Shown: positions 53,689 to 62,631 of the stretch, piece after piece | Layout: every line of letters starts with the position of its first letter | Numbering within the stretch: the first letter of the stretch is position 1 | From: Caldifarciminota bacterium | Lineage (GTDB): Bacteria; Hydrothermota; Tepidihabitantia; SM23-42 | DNA: 64,000 nucleotides | Assembly: GCA_020349965.1 (NCBI GenBank) | Contig: CP070705.1 | Location: 340,936-404,935 of the forward strand | Direction: 5' to 3' | Made by a program: the position numbers and the translations under genes | The notes under the pieces: generated by a model | The model's input: the letters and a program-made list of their open reading frames with translations, nothing else | Databases searched by the model: none | Told to the model about the DNA's origin: nothing

Positions 53689-54858
53689 TTAATCAAACCG
53701 CCTTTTTCTTATCTGCGAAACGATGAAATCGGGTGATACGGGTTCAGTCACGTTAACCACGTGTAGCGCCCACCTCTGCTTGGTCCTGCGGGCAAGCATT
53801 AAAAGACTTCCATCCTGGGAAACCCTAGGATTCCAATCGGGCAAATCGTTGTTGGTCAACCGTACCAGTTGCCGATTCCTGACGTTGTAGCGGTACACTT
53901 CCCACTCACCGTCCATCTCTGATTTGAAAAAGAGATGCTCCTGTACAAGAGTAGGGTCATTATCATCAGCAGGGCTCGAGAAGAGCACCTCGAGTCCGCC
54001 TCCGTCAAGCCTCATCACATAGATGTCCTCGCTCTTACCCCTTTTTGATGAGAAGACAATTGACTGGCCATTCGCCGTGAATTTCGGGAAACCATCCCAG
54101 TAGTTGTTGTCGGTGAGCCTCGCTATCTTACCATTCTGGATACTGACAACATAGATCTCCCATTTGTTCGGATCGTCCATATTCGAAACGAATGCCAATT
54201 TTTCACCATCCGGGGAAAAAGCAGGCGCAAAATCCTGTGCAGAGTTATCCGTTAGTTTCTTGAGTTCAGTAGTCAGAAGATCATACAGGTATAGATCTTC
54301 ATCACCGTCGCGGTCCGACACAAAAGCGATCGCATTCCCATCGGGCGAGAAAACCGGGTCGGTATTCATCCCACCCGATACTACACGCCTTACATCGCTG
54401 CCATCAAGAGTGGATATGTATAGATCTGCCCGGTCACGCCTGGACGCGGCAATGGCGATCACATCACCCTTTGGACTGAAGGCTCCCTTGAACTGATTCA
54501 TTCGCTGCATCGGAATGATACTTGACGGATAAGATTCAATACCAAGCAGTGTTGCCATCAGACCCCTCAATTCTCTGTCTTTGCTCAACTCAGAGCCCAA
54601 CTCGACGATCCTTGAATAATGCGTGAGTGACATTTCATTTGAATCAAGCGCTGCATACACAAGGCACAGGTAATAGTGAACCTCAGGATTGAGAGAATCT
54701 TTCTTCAAGGCACGGCTAAGTGATTGAAACGCTTGAACATATTCACCCTTAGCCATTGCATCCTTACCGCGCTCGAGATCACCTTTATCTGCGCAACCAG
54801 AGAGCCAGACTACACACAGGCCAAACATAACAATAACAAAACATAACATTCTAACCAT
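53689..54858 (-). CDS. TolB-like beta-propeller lipoprotein with TPR
   Basis: The 389-residue protein has a lipoprotein signal with LSGC (Cys at residue 22), a pair of TPR units (about 27-95) and then a six-bladed-type propeller of PD40 repeats (FSPDGNAIAFVSDRDGDEDL, FSPDGEKLAFVSN, FTANGQSIVFSSKRGKSEDI). It resembles TolB and Pal-associated sensors but lacks the TolB N-terminal domain. It starts 8 bp inside the pdxA end, so it is co-transcribed with pdxA and the S4 gene. Confidence 0.8.
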   Translation of the reverse strand: MVRMLCFVIVMFGLCVVWLSGCADKGDLERGKDAMAKGEYVQAFQSLSRALKKDSLNPEVHYYLCLVYAALDSNEMSLTHYSRIVELGSELSKDRELRGLMATLLGIESYPSSIIPMQRMNQFKGAFSPKGDVIAIAASRRDRADLYISTLDGSDVRRVVSGGMNTDPVFSPDGNAIAFVSDRDGDEDLYLYDLLTTELKKLTDNSAQDFAPAFSPDGEKLAFVSNMDDPNKWEIYVVSIQNGKIARLTDNNYWDGFPKFTANGQSIVFSSKRGKSEDIYVMRLDGGGLEVLFSSPADDNDPTLVQEHLFFKSEMDGEWEVYRYNVRNRQLVRLTNNDLPDWNPRVSQDGSLLMLARRTKQRWALHVVNVTEPVSPDFIVSQIRKRRFD

Positions 54859-55792
54859 TTGTCATCCTTTGTTGATATCTCTTCATATTTGAATAAATCT
54901 TCTTGCCAGCGCTAAAGGCGGCAACGAACCCCGACGCATCAGCGCAGCCTTTACCTGCTATGTCTGAGGCTACACCGCAGAGCGGGGAGAGTCTGACGAC
55001 AGGTAGTCCGAGCGTGAAATTCAAACCATCTCGCTTGGATTTCAAGTATACCATCGCCTGATCATGATACATAGCAATGAAACCATCGAACTTCCGTCCA
55101 AAAAGTGTGTCGCCCGGGTAGGGCCCGCTGACCCGTATTCGTCTTCTCGCCGCCGCTTTGATCCCGGCTCTGATTTCTTCATCCTCACCAACACTGAACT
55201 CAAAGGAATGGGGATTGATTGCCGAAACACCGATCTCTGGGTCATCGACACCAAAGTACCTTACTAGGCCATCTCTGAAAAAGCGTATCCTTTCGGCAAT
55301 CCTGCCGGCACTGATCTTCTTGAACACCCTCCTCAACGGCATGTGCGCTGTGAACAGCATGATCCTCTTATCGCGCCAGATACCGGTCATGGCATGGTCG
55401 CGCACTCCAAAATGGTTCGCCAAATACTCAGTGTGTCCAATAAAACCGGGTACTATCATACGGATGGTCGCTTTGACAATCGGTGCCGTTATGATTATGT
55501 CTGAACCTGACCCGAGAGCCGCTTCGATGGACAACATAGCGGCCCGCGCCGTCCTTTTGGTTGACCGGCCGTACTCAAAATTCACCCTCCCGATAACATC
55601 GACGATATATGGCTCAATAGAACGGTAGTTTGAAACGAGCCGCAAGTCCCGAGCGGTCTTTTCGAGGATCATCCTGCTGCCGAATATAGAACATTCTCCA
55701 GGGTTTCGTAGTTTCGAAATTGCTCTCAGGATTATCTCCGGACCTATGCCAGATGGATCGCCCATTGTCACTGCAATTTGTGCAATTTGCAT
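54851..55792 (-). CDS. pdxA: 4-Hydroxythreonine-4-phosphate dehydrogenase
   Basis: PdxA oxidises 4-phosphohydroxythreonine in the DXP-dependent vitamin B6 route. The ATG at 55792 gives QIAQIAVTMGDPSGIGPEI, the family's standard start. A TTG at 55822 would overlap the S4 gene. The 313 residues include metal-ligand His in GFIGHTEYLA and the block MYHDQAMVYLK. Family members also act on related substrates, but the length and motifs fit PdxA. Confidence 0.92.
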   Translation of the reverse strand: MQIAQIAVTMGDPSGIGPEIILRAISKLRNPGECSIFGSRMILEKTARDLRLVSNYRSIEPYIVDVIGRVNFEYGRSTKRTARAAMLSIEAALGSGSDIIITAPIVKATIRMIVPGFIGHTEYLANHFGVRDHAMTGIWRDKRIMLFTAHMPLRRVFKKISAGRIAERIRFFRDGLVRYFGVDDPEIGVSAINPHSFEFSVGEDEEIRAGIKAAARRRIRVSGPYPGDTLFGRKFDGFIAMYHDQAMVYLKSKRDGLNFTLGLPVVRLSPLCGVASDIAGKGCADASGFVAAFSAGKKIYSNMKRYQQRMTNG

Positions 55793-55800
55793 GGATCTTC

Positions 55801-56049
55801 TTAATCCTTTACTTCTTCCCAATATAGTATATGTTCCTTCTTCTTCACGTTGCCGACCGGGATCGAAACGACCCGGTATTTTCTGTGTTCGTTCATCGTT
55901 TCAATCTCAATGAGGTCACCGACCGATACGTGCTTTGATGGTTTGACATTGTGGCCGTTCAACCTGATATAACCCTTGTCACATAACTTCTTCGCGATCT
56001 CACGTTGTTTGATAATCATTGTTTTCCTCAAATATTGATCGACACGCAC
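55801..56049 (-). CDS. Small S4-domain RNA-binding protein (RlbA/Hsp15-like)
   Basis: The 82-residue protein is one S4 domain: RVDQYLRKTMIIKQREIAKK, then GYIRLNGHNVKPSKHVSVGD. Proteins of this size bind rRNA or stalled 50S particles. The GTG start at 56049 lies 5 nt after a TATAAT box and has no Shine-Dalgarno sequence, so it is predicted to be leaderless. Confidence 0.85.
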   Translation of the reverse strand: MRVDQYLRKTMIIKQREIAKKLCDKGYIRLNGHNVKPSKHVSVGDLIEIETMNEHRKYRVVSIPVGNVKKKEHILYWEEVKD

Positions 56050-56054
56050 ATACG

Positions 56055-56082
56055 ATTATAGAAATCAGCGCCTCGAAGTCAA
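56055..56082 (-). promoter_or_regulatory. Promoter for S4-pdxA operon, predicted leaderless
   Basis: TTGACT (56082-56077), 16 nt, TATAAT (56060-56055), then 5 nt to GTG at 56049. Confidence 0.65.
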
Positions 56083-56142
56083 TATTGACTAGTCCTGGAT
56101 GGAACCCTATCACTGCCTCCAGAATATGGTGAAAATTAGGGC

Positions 56143-56171
56143 TTGACAACTCTCAGGATATTGCATATAAT
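56143..56171 (+). promoter_or_regulatory. Consensus promoter for the sugar transferase
   Basis: TTGACA (56143-56148), 17 nt, TATAAT (56166-56171). About 70 nt of leader follow. Confidence 0.8.
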
Positions 56172-56179
56172 GTTAAACT

Positions 56180-56248
56180 CAAAAGGAGGTCGTAGCGGTA
56201 TCTTAGACGTTGGTCAAAGGAGGACCTTAACGACACCTTAGACGTTCG
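56180..56248 (+). repeat. Duplicated leader segment with two GGAGG sites
   Basis: Two similar units of about 34 nt (AAAGGAGGTCG ... CTTAGACGTT at about 56181-56214 and AAAGGAGGACC ... CTTAGACGTT at about 56216-56246) lie between promoter and start codon. The second GGAGG (56219-56223) is 25 nt before the ATG, too far for direct use. Confidence 0.6.
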
Positions 56249-57553
56249 ATGTCCCGTAAATATGAGTTGATGATAACGCTGTTGGGAGATGCGTTCCTGC
56301 TGACAACAGCATTCCTCGTCAGTTGGAAAGCATCGGCCATCGAAGATCCGGTGATAGGTCCCCGTGCCCTCCTCGGTGGTTTGCTGCTCCTCATTTACTG
56401 GCTTGCTCTCTTTCAAAGTGCCAACCTTTATTTGACCCGTTCCAGGATACAATTGATGAACGAACTGCTTCGGATGTTTCAACTCATTGTCGTCGGACTC
56501 GTCGTCTTCATTGCCGCTGCACTCGTCATGAATATCGATTTCATCAGAGTGCGGGGCTTCATTCCGGCATATACAATTGCCATGTCATCTCTTCTCATAT
56601 GGCGTTTCTTTTGGAGGGGCCTGGTTGGTGAGTACATTAGGCCCAAACGTCAAAAAGTTGTTATATTTCACAATGGAGATATCACACGAGACCCAGGTGA
56701 GTTCGACATTGTACAACGAATCAGTCTAAAAGATTACCGCCACGCACCGAGAAAAATCCTGAAGAATAATGATATTGACGGCATCCTCATCGATAGTAAT
56801 GGAATACATACCGAAGAGGTTCTCAAAGTAATCTCCAGCTTTGCCGAAACGCATTACGAGATCTATGTATCGCCGAAACTATATCCCGTTATTTACAACT
56901 ATTCCTTGTTCCAAAGGATTGACACCTCCCCGTTTCTGAAGGTTATCTTCCACCCATTGTCACGGTGGGATCGATTTCTCAAGAGAGTGATCGATATCTT
57001 CATATCGGTCGCTGCTTTACTCGTATTGTCGCCGCTCCTCTCTGTGCTAGCCATCTTCATCAAGCTCGACACGCCAGGCCCCGTCTTCCACAAGCAAGAT
57101 AGAACTGGATTGCGTGGCAAGAGATTCACCCTGGTGAAGTTCCGCTCCATGGTGAGTGATGCCGAGAAACACACCGGACCGGTATGGGCGGAGAAGAATG
57201 ATAAGAGGATAACAAGGGTGGGAAGTATAATGCGACCATTCCGCCTCGATGAACTTCCACAGATCGTCAATGTATTGAGAGGCGAAATGAGTTTCGTCGG
57301 GCCAAGACCTGAACGGCCCGCGTTCGTCGAACATTTCAGGAAAGAAATACCATTCTATGGTCTGAGATTGACGGTTCATCCCGGCATTACCGGCTGGGCG
57401 CAAGTTAGACACACTTATGATCAATCTTTCGACGATGTAAAGAAAAAATTGCAGTTTGATCTTGAATATATTCATAATATGTCCCTCCAACTTGACTTGA
57501 AGATATTTCTGAAAACGGTACTGACCGTCATAAAGAAAGAGGGAGCACATTAG
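56249..57553 (+). CDS. Polyprenyl-phosphate sugar-1-phosphate transferase
   Basis: The 434-residue protein has four to five N-terminal membrane helices (residues about 5-115), a central Rossmann-like segment, and a C-terminal bacterial sugar transferase domain starting KRVIDIFISVAALLVLSPLL. Catalytic blocks are KFRSMVSDAE, RPFRLDELPQIVNVLRG and FVGPRPERP. WcaJ/PssY-type enzymes load the first sugar phosphate on undecaprenyl phosphate for capsule or exopolysaccharide. The sugar is not predictable. The start has no close Shine-Dalgarno sequence. Confidence 0.9.
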   Translation: MSRKYELMITLLGDAFLLTTAFLVSWKASAIEDPVIGPRALLGGLLLLIYWLALFQSANLYLTRSRIQLMNELLRMFQLIVVGLVVFIAAALVMNIDFIRVRGFIPAYTIAMSSLLIWRFFWRGLVGEYIRPKRQKVVIFHNGDITRDPGEFDIVQRISLKDYRHAPRKILKNNDIDGILIDSNGIHTEEVLKVISSFAETHYEIYVSPKLYPVIYNYSLFQRIDTSPFLKVIFHPLSRWDRFLKRVIDIFISVAALLVLSPLLSVLAIFIKLDTPGPVFHKQDRTGLRGKRFTLVKFRSMVSDAEKHTGPVWAEKNDKRITRVGSIMRPFRLDELPQIVNVLRGEMSFVGPRPERPAFVEHFRKEIPFYGLRLTVHPGITGWAQVRHTYDQSFDDVKKKLQFDLEYIHNMSLQLDLKIFLKTVLTVIKKEGAH

Positions 57554-57620
57554 CAGCAGATCAAGAGAAATATAGCATGTCCGGGCTCCAAAGAAATTCC
57601 CCCTTGACAAGAACGATAAT

Positions 57621-58613
57621 ATGTTTAGACTTAAGTATATGAAGTATCTATTATGCTTTTTGCTCATAATTACGACAGCTTCGGCAAACGGCCTCGAGGA
57701 ATATCTTGCAGATCGGATATTGAGCATCAACGAGGAACTGCTCCAGTCATACATTCAACCTTTGATAAACGCTTTCGGGACCGGCGTTTCGTCCGGCCTG
57801 TTTCATTCTGCATACAGCCATGATTTCCTCGGCTTTGATATCGGTGTACGCTTCATGTCCATACACATTCCTGAAGCCGCCAAGTATTATGACGGCATTG
57901 CCTTAATCTGCTCACTGGCGCTCGACTCGCTTGTCTACTACGAAGTCCCCCTTGAGAGCGTGAGCACGGTCTTTGGTCCAAACCAGGAAATAACCATCCC
58001 TGTCCAAGGCTACGCAGTAAGCATTCCTTCGACCATGCCAACTGGCTTCGAGCTTTCCAGTGCACCACTGATCATGCCCCAAATCAACATCGGACTCGCA
58101 TTCGGCGCCGAACTGGCGATCCGCTATGTACCATTCACATTCGAAGGAACTCGCATGAATTTTATCGGAATAGGAGCCAAACAGGAGTTAAATAGATTTC
58201 CTTTATTCAAAGCGATCCCGCTGCCGGTCGGGGTTGCCATAGGCGCCGCTTACCAAAGATTTGACATTGAGAATAGAGACAGGATGGTCATTGCAAAAAC
58301 GAGTACCTGGAATGTACAGACCATCGTTTCAAAAAGAATCGGACCGTTAGAACCTATGCTGGCTATCGGCGTGGAACGAACCAAGGCATACTTCAATTAT
58401 GTATTCGAATACGAAATACCAGATACTACAAGTGGAATCCCCTATGAACGCATTACGGTTCAGCAAGAGGTTTCTCTTCATCTTGAAAGCCAAAGCCGCT
58501 ACCGCGCAATCGCAGGATGCACACTCAGATTAGGATCCTTCTTCATCCACTATGACTACAATTTCACGCCATACTCAACTCATAATGTGTCGATCGGAAT
58601 AGGCTTTCGGTAA
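57621..58613 (+). CDS. Exported outer-membrane protein, possibly DUF6588-like
   Basis: The 330-residue protein has a signal peptide (LLCFLLIITTASANG). It then shows a pattern of YIQPLINAFGTGVSSGLF, HDFLGFDIGV and VPFTFEGTRM that recalls DUF6588-type barrel proteins; this match is tentative. It ends with alternating strands and GIGFR. Start at 57621 or the Met at 57639 are both possible. It follows the sugar transferase by 67 bp. Confidence 0.65.
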   Translation: MFRLKYMKYLLCFLLIITTASANGLEEYLADRILSINEELLQSYIQPLINAFGTGVSSGLFHSAYSHDFLGFDIGVRFMSIHIPEAAKYYDGIALICSLALDSLVYYEVPLESVSTVFGPNQEITIPVQGYAVSIPSTMPTGFELSSAPLIMPQINIGLAFGAELAIRYVPFTFEGTRMNFIGIGAKQELNRFPLFKAIPLPVGVAIGAAYQRFDIENRDRMVIAKTSTWNVQTIVSKRIGPLEPMLAIGVERTKAYFNYVFEYEIPDTTSGIPYERITVQQEVSLHLESQSRYRAIAGCTLRLGSFFIHYDYNFTPYSTHNVSIGIGFR

Positions 58614-58620
58614 TCAGAGC

Positions 58621-60453
58621 CTAGCGTAGCAGAATCAATCCGAGCTCAGTCAAGATAGATACCAAGGCGAGAATCAGGAAGAAACTCGAGAGATCGCTCC
58701 CCCCCAAGTCTTGATAGGGATCTACTTCCTTTATATTAAGGATCTCGGCACGCTCAGCGCTCAACGCCTCTAGATTTCCTTCTTCGGACACGACGTTGAC
58801 GCACACCGTATCGCCGTTGGATGAGTGAAATCCTGGCGAAGTGAACTCCTCGCCCGCGCGCATAAATTCGCCGGTTGGTGCCTTCACCAATCCCTCCTGA
58901 ATAACTTCTTCACCCACATAAAACTCCGTCCGCTGCTGCTCTTGAACCACACTCATCAACAATCGCAGCACGACAGGCACGAAAGCACGGCTGTACACGA
59001 AGTTCGTGCTCTGTTCGTTCAATGCCGCGGTTATCACGGCCACGTTATCTCGCACCACGATGAATGGATCATCGCCTGAAAACCGAGCGATCACTCCGCT
59101 CTGGGCTTCAGTCTTTGTGTAACCATAACACTGAACATCTCGCAGTGCGCCACTACTCTCAAATATCCTGAAAACAGGATGGTTTTGATCGATCCAATCC
59201 ACGATCACGTATCCCTTTGGTACCAATGGCTCGCGGACCATACAATATTCCGACAGGAAATCAATGAGGTTCGACCCAAAACCCTCACCCAGTATCGCAA
59301 CAAGGCCCGATCCCGGGTTGCGCAGGTGATCTATCAACCTGATCCTTTCACTCTCCGAAATATCCCGCATACCATCAAACACAACGACATCATACCTCCT
59401 CAGATCGACCGTACCCAACTGCTTCGCCGTTTGAACCAGAAAGGTTGAGCGGGGTCCCGATTCCGAACCAAGAGCCTGCACGAGATAGGGACTTTCACCC
59501 AGAACCAGCACCTTAACACTCCGCGGAAATCGCTTGTGGAAATAGTATACATTATCAATGGACAGACTATCGTCAAAGATCATCACCTTTCCCGTCTGGG
59601 CATTCAGTGGCAATCGAAAATCGAATCTACCCTCTGCATCGGGCTGTAACGTAACTCCCTGTTCATCGTAGTAAGATCCACTTGCTACGCCGATCTTTCC
59701 CGACCAGTGCCTCCTCCAGTGATTGACTAAAGCCACCTCAACTACATAATCCTCCATCGGAACTGCAACGGGATCCTTCAAACGGACACTCACGACACCA
59801 ACATTACCGCCCGTAGAAACCCGAATCCAGTATAGTATGCGTTGCTCAATCGCCTCCCTGCGATAATCCATGAAATTCGCGACCTGACCGTCTCCGATAT
59901 AGACATAGTCGATATCGTACTTCGCGTCCGCCTTCGGAGCACCTGAAAGGGCGGCTCCGATACCGGCTTGTCCGTACGCCAGATGAACTTTGTCCAGGGC
60001 ATGCTTTGCCGATGCAACTGTCGTCCAGAATGAGCCGTCATTATTCAATGATGCACATAACGGGACCACACAGAATTCCGAATTGGAGGAGTACATCGAT
60101 ATGACCTGCAACGCAAGGTCTTTCATACGCTCAAAATTATCTCCATAAGCCATGCTATAGGAATTATCGACTATCAGGAACACGGATGAGCGCCGGCCGA
60201 TGCCAAATACGCGGCTTTTCAAGTTGGGACGTGCAAGGCTCAAGAAAAGAAATACAATGAACAAGCAACGTGCAGCGAGGATGAACCACTCGCGTAATCT
60301 GAGCCAACCGAAACGACGCGCTTCGATGATCTTCAGGAATCGTACCGCAGAAAAAGGGATCCTCTTAAGCCGTTTCCGGAACCAGAGATGGATCAAAATC
60401 GGAAGAGCTACAAGTAGCGTTCCGAAGAGAAAGAATGGGTTAAGGAAAGTCAT
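58621..60453 (-). CDS. BatA-like membrane protein with VWA domain
   Basis: The 610-residue protein begins with the BatA aerotolerance module (FLNPFFLFGTLLVALPILIH, then a second helix near residues 55-78). A von Willebrand A domain follows with the MIDAS motif DNSYS near residue 95. The C-terminal half is extracytoplasmic beta-rich with a final helix (LSSFFLILALVSILTELGLILL). It overlaps the DUF58 gene by 4 bp. These proteins normally work with a MoxR ATPase, which is not visible here. Confidence 0.85.
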   Translation of the reverse strand: MTFLNPFFLFGTLLVALPILIHLWFRKRLKRIPFSAVRFLKIIEARRFGWLRLREWFILAARCLFIVFLFLSLARPNLKSRVFGIGRRSSVFLIVDNSYSMAYGDNFERMKDLALQVISMYSSNSEFCVVPLCASLNNDGSFWTTVASAKHALDKVHLAYGQAGIGAALSGAPKADAKYDIDYVYIGDGQVANFMDYRREAIEQRILYWIRVSTGGNVGVVSVRLKDPVAVPMEDYVVEVALVNHWRRHWSGKIGVASGSYYDEQGVTLQPDAEGRFDFRLPLNAQTGKVMIFDDSLSIDNVYYFHKRFPRSVKVLVLGESPYLVQALGSESGPRSTFLVQTAKQLGTVDLRRYDVVVFDGMRDISESERIRLIDHLRNPGSGLVAILGEGFGSNLIDFLSEYCMVREPLVPKGYVIVDWIDQNHPVFRIFESSGALRDVQCYGYTKTEAQSGVIARFSGDDPFIVVRDNVAVITAALNEQSTNFVYSRAFVPVVLRLLMSVVQEQQRTEFYVGEEVIQEGLVKAPTGEFMRAGEEFTSPGFHSSNGDTVCVNVVSEEGNLEALSAERAEILNIKEVDPYQDLGGSDLSSFFLILALVSILTELGLILLR

Positions 60454-61340
60454 ACCAAGCGGGCACGTTTGTGCAAATATGCAAATAGCGCTTTGTCATA
60501 AGGCATCGCCGTGTGTAATACCGTATGGTCGATATGGGATTGCAGCAATTCTTGATGATAGTAATTAAGGAACGCACTGAAGCGCTGTCGGTATCGGTCG
60601 CGAATTAATCCGGGTGTAACGACCATTTCCGAATCACTCTCAAGGTCTGAGAAGATCGCCGATTCTTCAAATGGAAACTCTGACTCATCTTTATCAAGGA
60701 TTTGCAACACTAATATCTCATGTTTACGGTATCGGAACGAACGTAGCGCCTTCAATGTCTCGTCAGGATCATCGAACATATCCGAAAGCACGATAACTAG
60801 ACCCCGCCTCTTGATCTTCTGCGCAAGGCTGTATAAGACATTGTGCAGACTCGTTTCGCCAGCCGGCATAGCTTTTTCGATCGTCCGCAACAGCATCATG
60901 AAGTTGGTTCGTCGTGCCGAGGGTGGAATGATTTCATCAATTACGCGATCAAATGTGGCGATACCGACGCTATCTTTCTGCCTGAAGAGCATATACGCAA
61001 GACACGCAGCCAGGTGTTTTGCGTATTCCAATTTGCTCATCTTCTTTCCGTAACCCATAGAACCGCTTTTATCGAGAAGAATATAGGCCCTGAGATTAGT
61101 TTCTTCCTGAAATTCCTTAACATAAAAACGGTCACTTCGACCGTACACCTTCCAGTCAATCATCTTCACTTCATCACCGGGCATGTACTGGCGGTAGTCG
61201 GCGAATTCCTGCGAAAAACCCTTGAACGGACTTGCATGAAGACCGCTCAGAAAGCCTTCAACGACCAGACGGGCTTTGATATCCAACCGTGAAAGTCGGG
61301 CTAATACTTCAGGATCGAGATACTTTTTTGAAGTATTCAA
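60450..61340 (-). CDS. DUF58-family VWA-like protein
   Basis: The 296 residues carry the DUF58 core: FSQEFADYRQYMPGDEVKMI, IDWKVYGRSDRFYVKEF, and a MIDAS-like LLDKSGSMGYG. A VWA fold follows. The start is TTG 61340, which lies 32 bp inside the epimerase end, with no ribosome site. Translation probably depends on coupling to the epimerase. DUF58 and BatA proteins belong to the MoxR-linked chaperone-like systems. Confidence 0.88.
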   Translation of the reverse strand: MNTSKKYLDPEVLARLSRLDIKARLVVEGFLSGLHASPFKGFSQEFADYRQYMPGDEVKMIDWKVYGRSDRFYVKEFQEETNLRAYILLDKSGSMGYGKKMSKLEYAKHLAACLAYMLFRQKDSVGIATFDRVIDEIIPPSARRTNFMMLLRTIEKAMPAGETSLHNVLYSLAQKIKRRGLVIVLSDMFDDPDETLKALRSFRYRKHEILVLQILDKDESEFPFEESAIFSDLESDSEMVVTPGLIRDRYRQRFSAFLNYYHQELLQSHIDHTVLHTAMPYDKALFAYLHKRARLV

Positions 61341-62226
61341 AGGTTTTCGCTATTCCATCTCTTATCCCCATTCGGGGTTGCCAATGAACCTGCGAGAACA
61401 CTCTCCTCATATCAAGGGCATTTCGGAGAACTTCACCCGGCCGTGGATCAATGTGACTATGCTTTACGTCTCTACCTAAAAGATCGGAGAAGATATTGAC
61501 CAGGTCGTTTACGCTGGTCTCGATGCCAGTACCAATGTTGAAGACGTCGCTGCCGCTTTTAAGTGCAAGAAGATTCGCCTGGACAACATCGTCCACGTAA
61601 ACATAATCCCGTGTTTGCTTCCCGTCTCCGAAGATCTTACACGTGTCGTCCTTAAGAATGCAATCGGTGAATATTGAAATTACACCGGCCTCGCTCTCGA
61701 CTATCTGTCTGGGCCCGTAGACATTGCTGTAACGAAGAATAACGTAATCCATCCCAGAGAAATGACCGTACATCCTGATGTAGGCCTCAGCAGTGACTTT
61801 TGAGATGCCGTAGGGCGACGAGGGATTTAACGGCGCAGATTCACTTATCGGATAATCACCAGGTTCACCGTACACGGCACAGCTCGATGCGAAGATGAAT
61901 TTCTTCACTCCGTGCGCGATGGCAGTCGTAAGAAGATTCAATGTACCGAGGATGTTGACTCTTGCATCGAATACGGGGTCATCGACCGATGTCCTGACGT
62001 TTATCTGAGCCGCATGATGATTAATGAGATCATACGTCGTTTCCGCGAGAAGCGGTTCAATATCGCCATTTACATCCATTTCATAAAACTTCGCTGCCGG
62101 ATTTAGATTGGCAATATTACCCGTCGAGAGGTCATCGACAACGCACACTTCATGTCCCTGTTCAACGTAGGCATCGACGATATGTGAGCCGATAAAACCA
62201 CAACCTCCGGTCACAAGTATCTTCAT
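61309..62226 (-). CDS. NAD-dependent epimerase (UDP-glucose 4-epimerase-like)
   Basis: This 305-residue extended SDR enzyme has the cofactor loop GGCGFIGSH, the Ser/Thr block SSCAVYG and the YxxxK motif in SPYGISKVTAEAY. It is most like GalE or related UDP-sugar epimerases. The ATG at 62226 is 8 nt after a TATAAT box; a GTG at 62232 is less likely to be transcribed in full. It is followed by the DUF58 and BatA-like genes. Confidence 0.87.
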   Translation of the reverse strand: MKILVTGGCGFIGSHIVDAYVEQGHEVCVVDDLSTGNIANLNPAAKFYEMDVNGDIEPLLAETTYDLINHHAAQINVRTSVDDPVFDARVNILGTLNLLTTAIAHGVKKFIFASSCAVYGEPGDYPISESAPLNPSSPYGISKVTAEAYIRMYGHFSGMDYVILRYSNVYGPRQIVESEAGVISIFTDCILKDDTCKIFGDGKQTRDYVYVDDVVQANLLALKSGSDVFNIGTGIETSVNDLVNIFSDLLGRDVKHSHIDPRPGEVLRNALDMRRVFSQVHWQPRMGIRDGIAKTFEYFKKVSRS

Positions 62227-62234
62227 CTTCACCG

Positions 62235-62262
62235 ATTATAGGCGACTCAGAGAAATAGTCAA
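62235..62262 (-). promoter_or_regulatory. Promoter for the epimerase operon, predicted leaderless
   Basis: TTGACT (62262-62257), 16 nt, TATAAT (62240-62235), then 8 nt to the ATG at 62226. Confidence 0.65.
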
Positions 62263-62269
62263 CAGGACG

Positions 62270-62287
62270 TGATACATTAATGTATCA
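62270..62287. promoter_or_regulatory. 18-bp perfect palindrome upstream of the epimerase promoter
   Basis: TGATACATTAATGTATCA is a perfect palindrome 7 bp upstream of the -35 box, centred near -50. It is a plausible activator operator. A second palindrome, GTCAGCGCTGAC, lies at 62335-62346. Confidence 0.45.
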
Positions 62288-62367
62288 GAGCGGCGTTAAG
62301 ACAACAAAATGGACGGGAGAATTACAGGCGTCAGGTCAGCGCTGACTCAGCAAACGTACGCGTACTC

Positions 62368-62598
62368 CTAACTTGTCTCTCCAGCCAGGGATCTGATCTT
62401 TTCCTCAAGCTCATCGATCTTGCTACGCAACTTCTCTTTTTCTGCTTTGGCGATCTTCACCCGGACTCTTATCAGAAGATAGACAATGACACCCAAAACC
62501 AGTAGTTGCGGTATGATTATCTGGATATATCCCCCCGCGACCCCAAACAACAGTGTTATGACCGAAAGGACAAGCACCAATCCCAGCCCCTGGCTCAT
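62368..62598 (-). CDS. Small membrane protein with coiled-coil tail
   Basis: The 76 residues have two short hydrophobic segments (about 5-24 and 27-43) and then a Lys/Glu-rich heptad region (KAEKEKLRSKIDELEEKIRS). AAAGGAGGAACC precedes the ATG. It follows V-ATPase subunit D by 33 bp. It may be a V-ATPase accessory protein, but that is only positional inference. Confidence 0.65.
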   Translation of the reverse strand: MSQGLGLVLVLSVITLLFGVAGGYIQIIIPQLLVLGVIVYLLIRVRVKIAKAEKEKLRSKIDELEEKIRSLAGETS

Positions 62599-62631
62599 GG
62601 TTCCTCCTTTGTATTATTTCACAGCAATATT

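Noticed and set aside
57604-57632. Promoter TTGACA before the protein at 57621
   Set aside because: No -10 box lies at a suitable distance, and the start codon would fall within the promoter.
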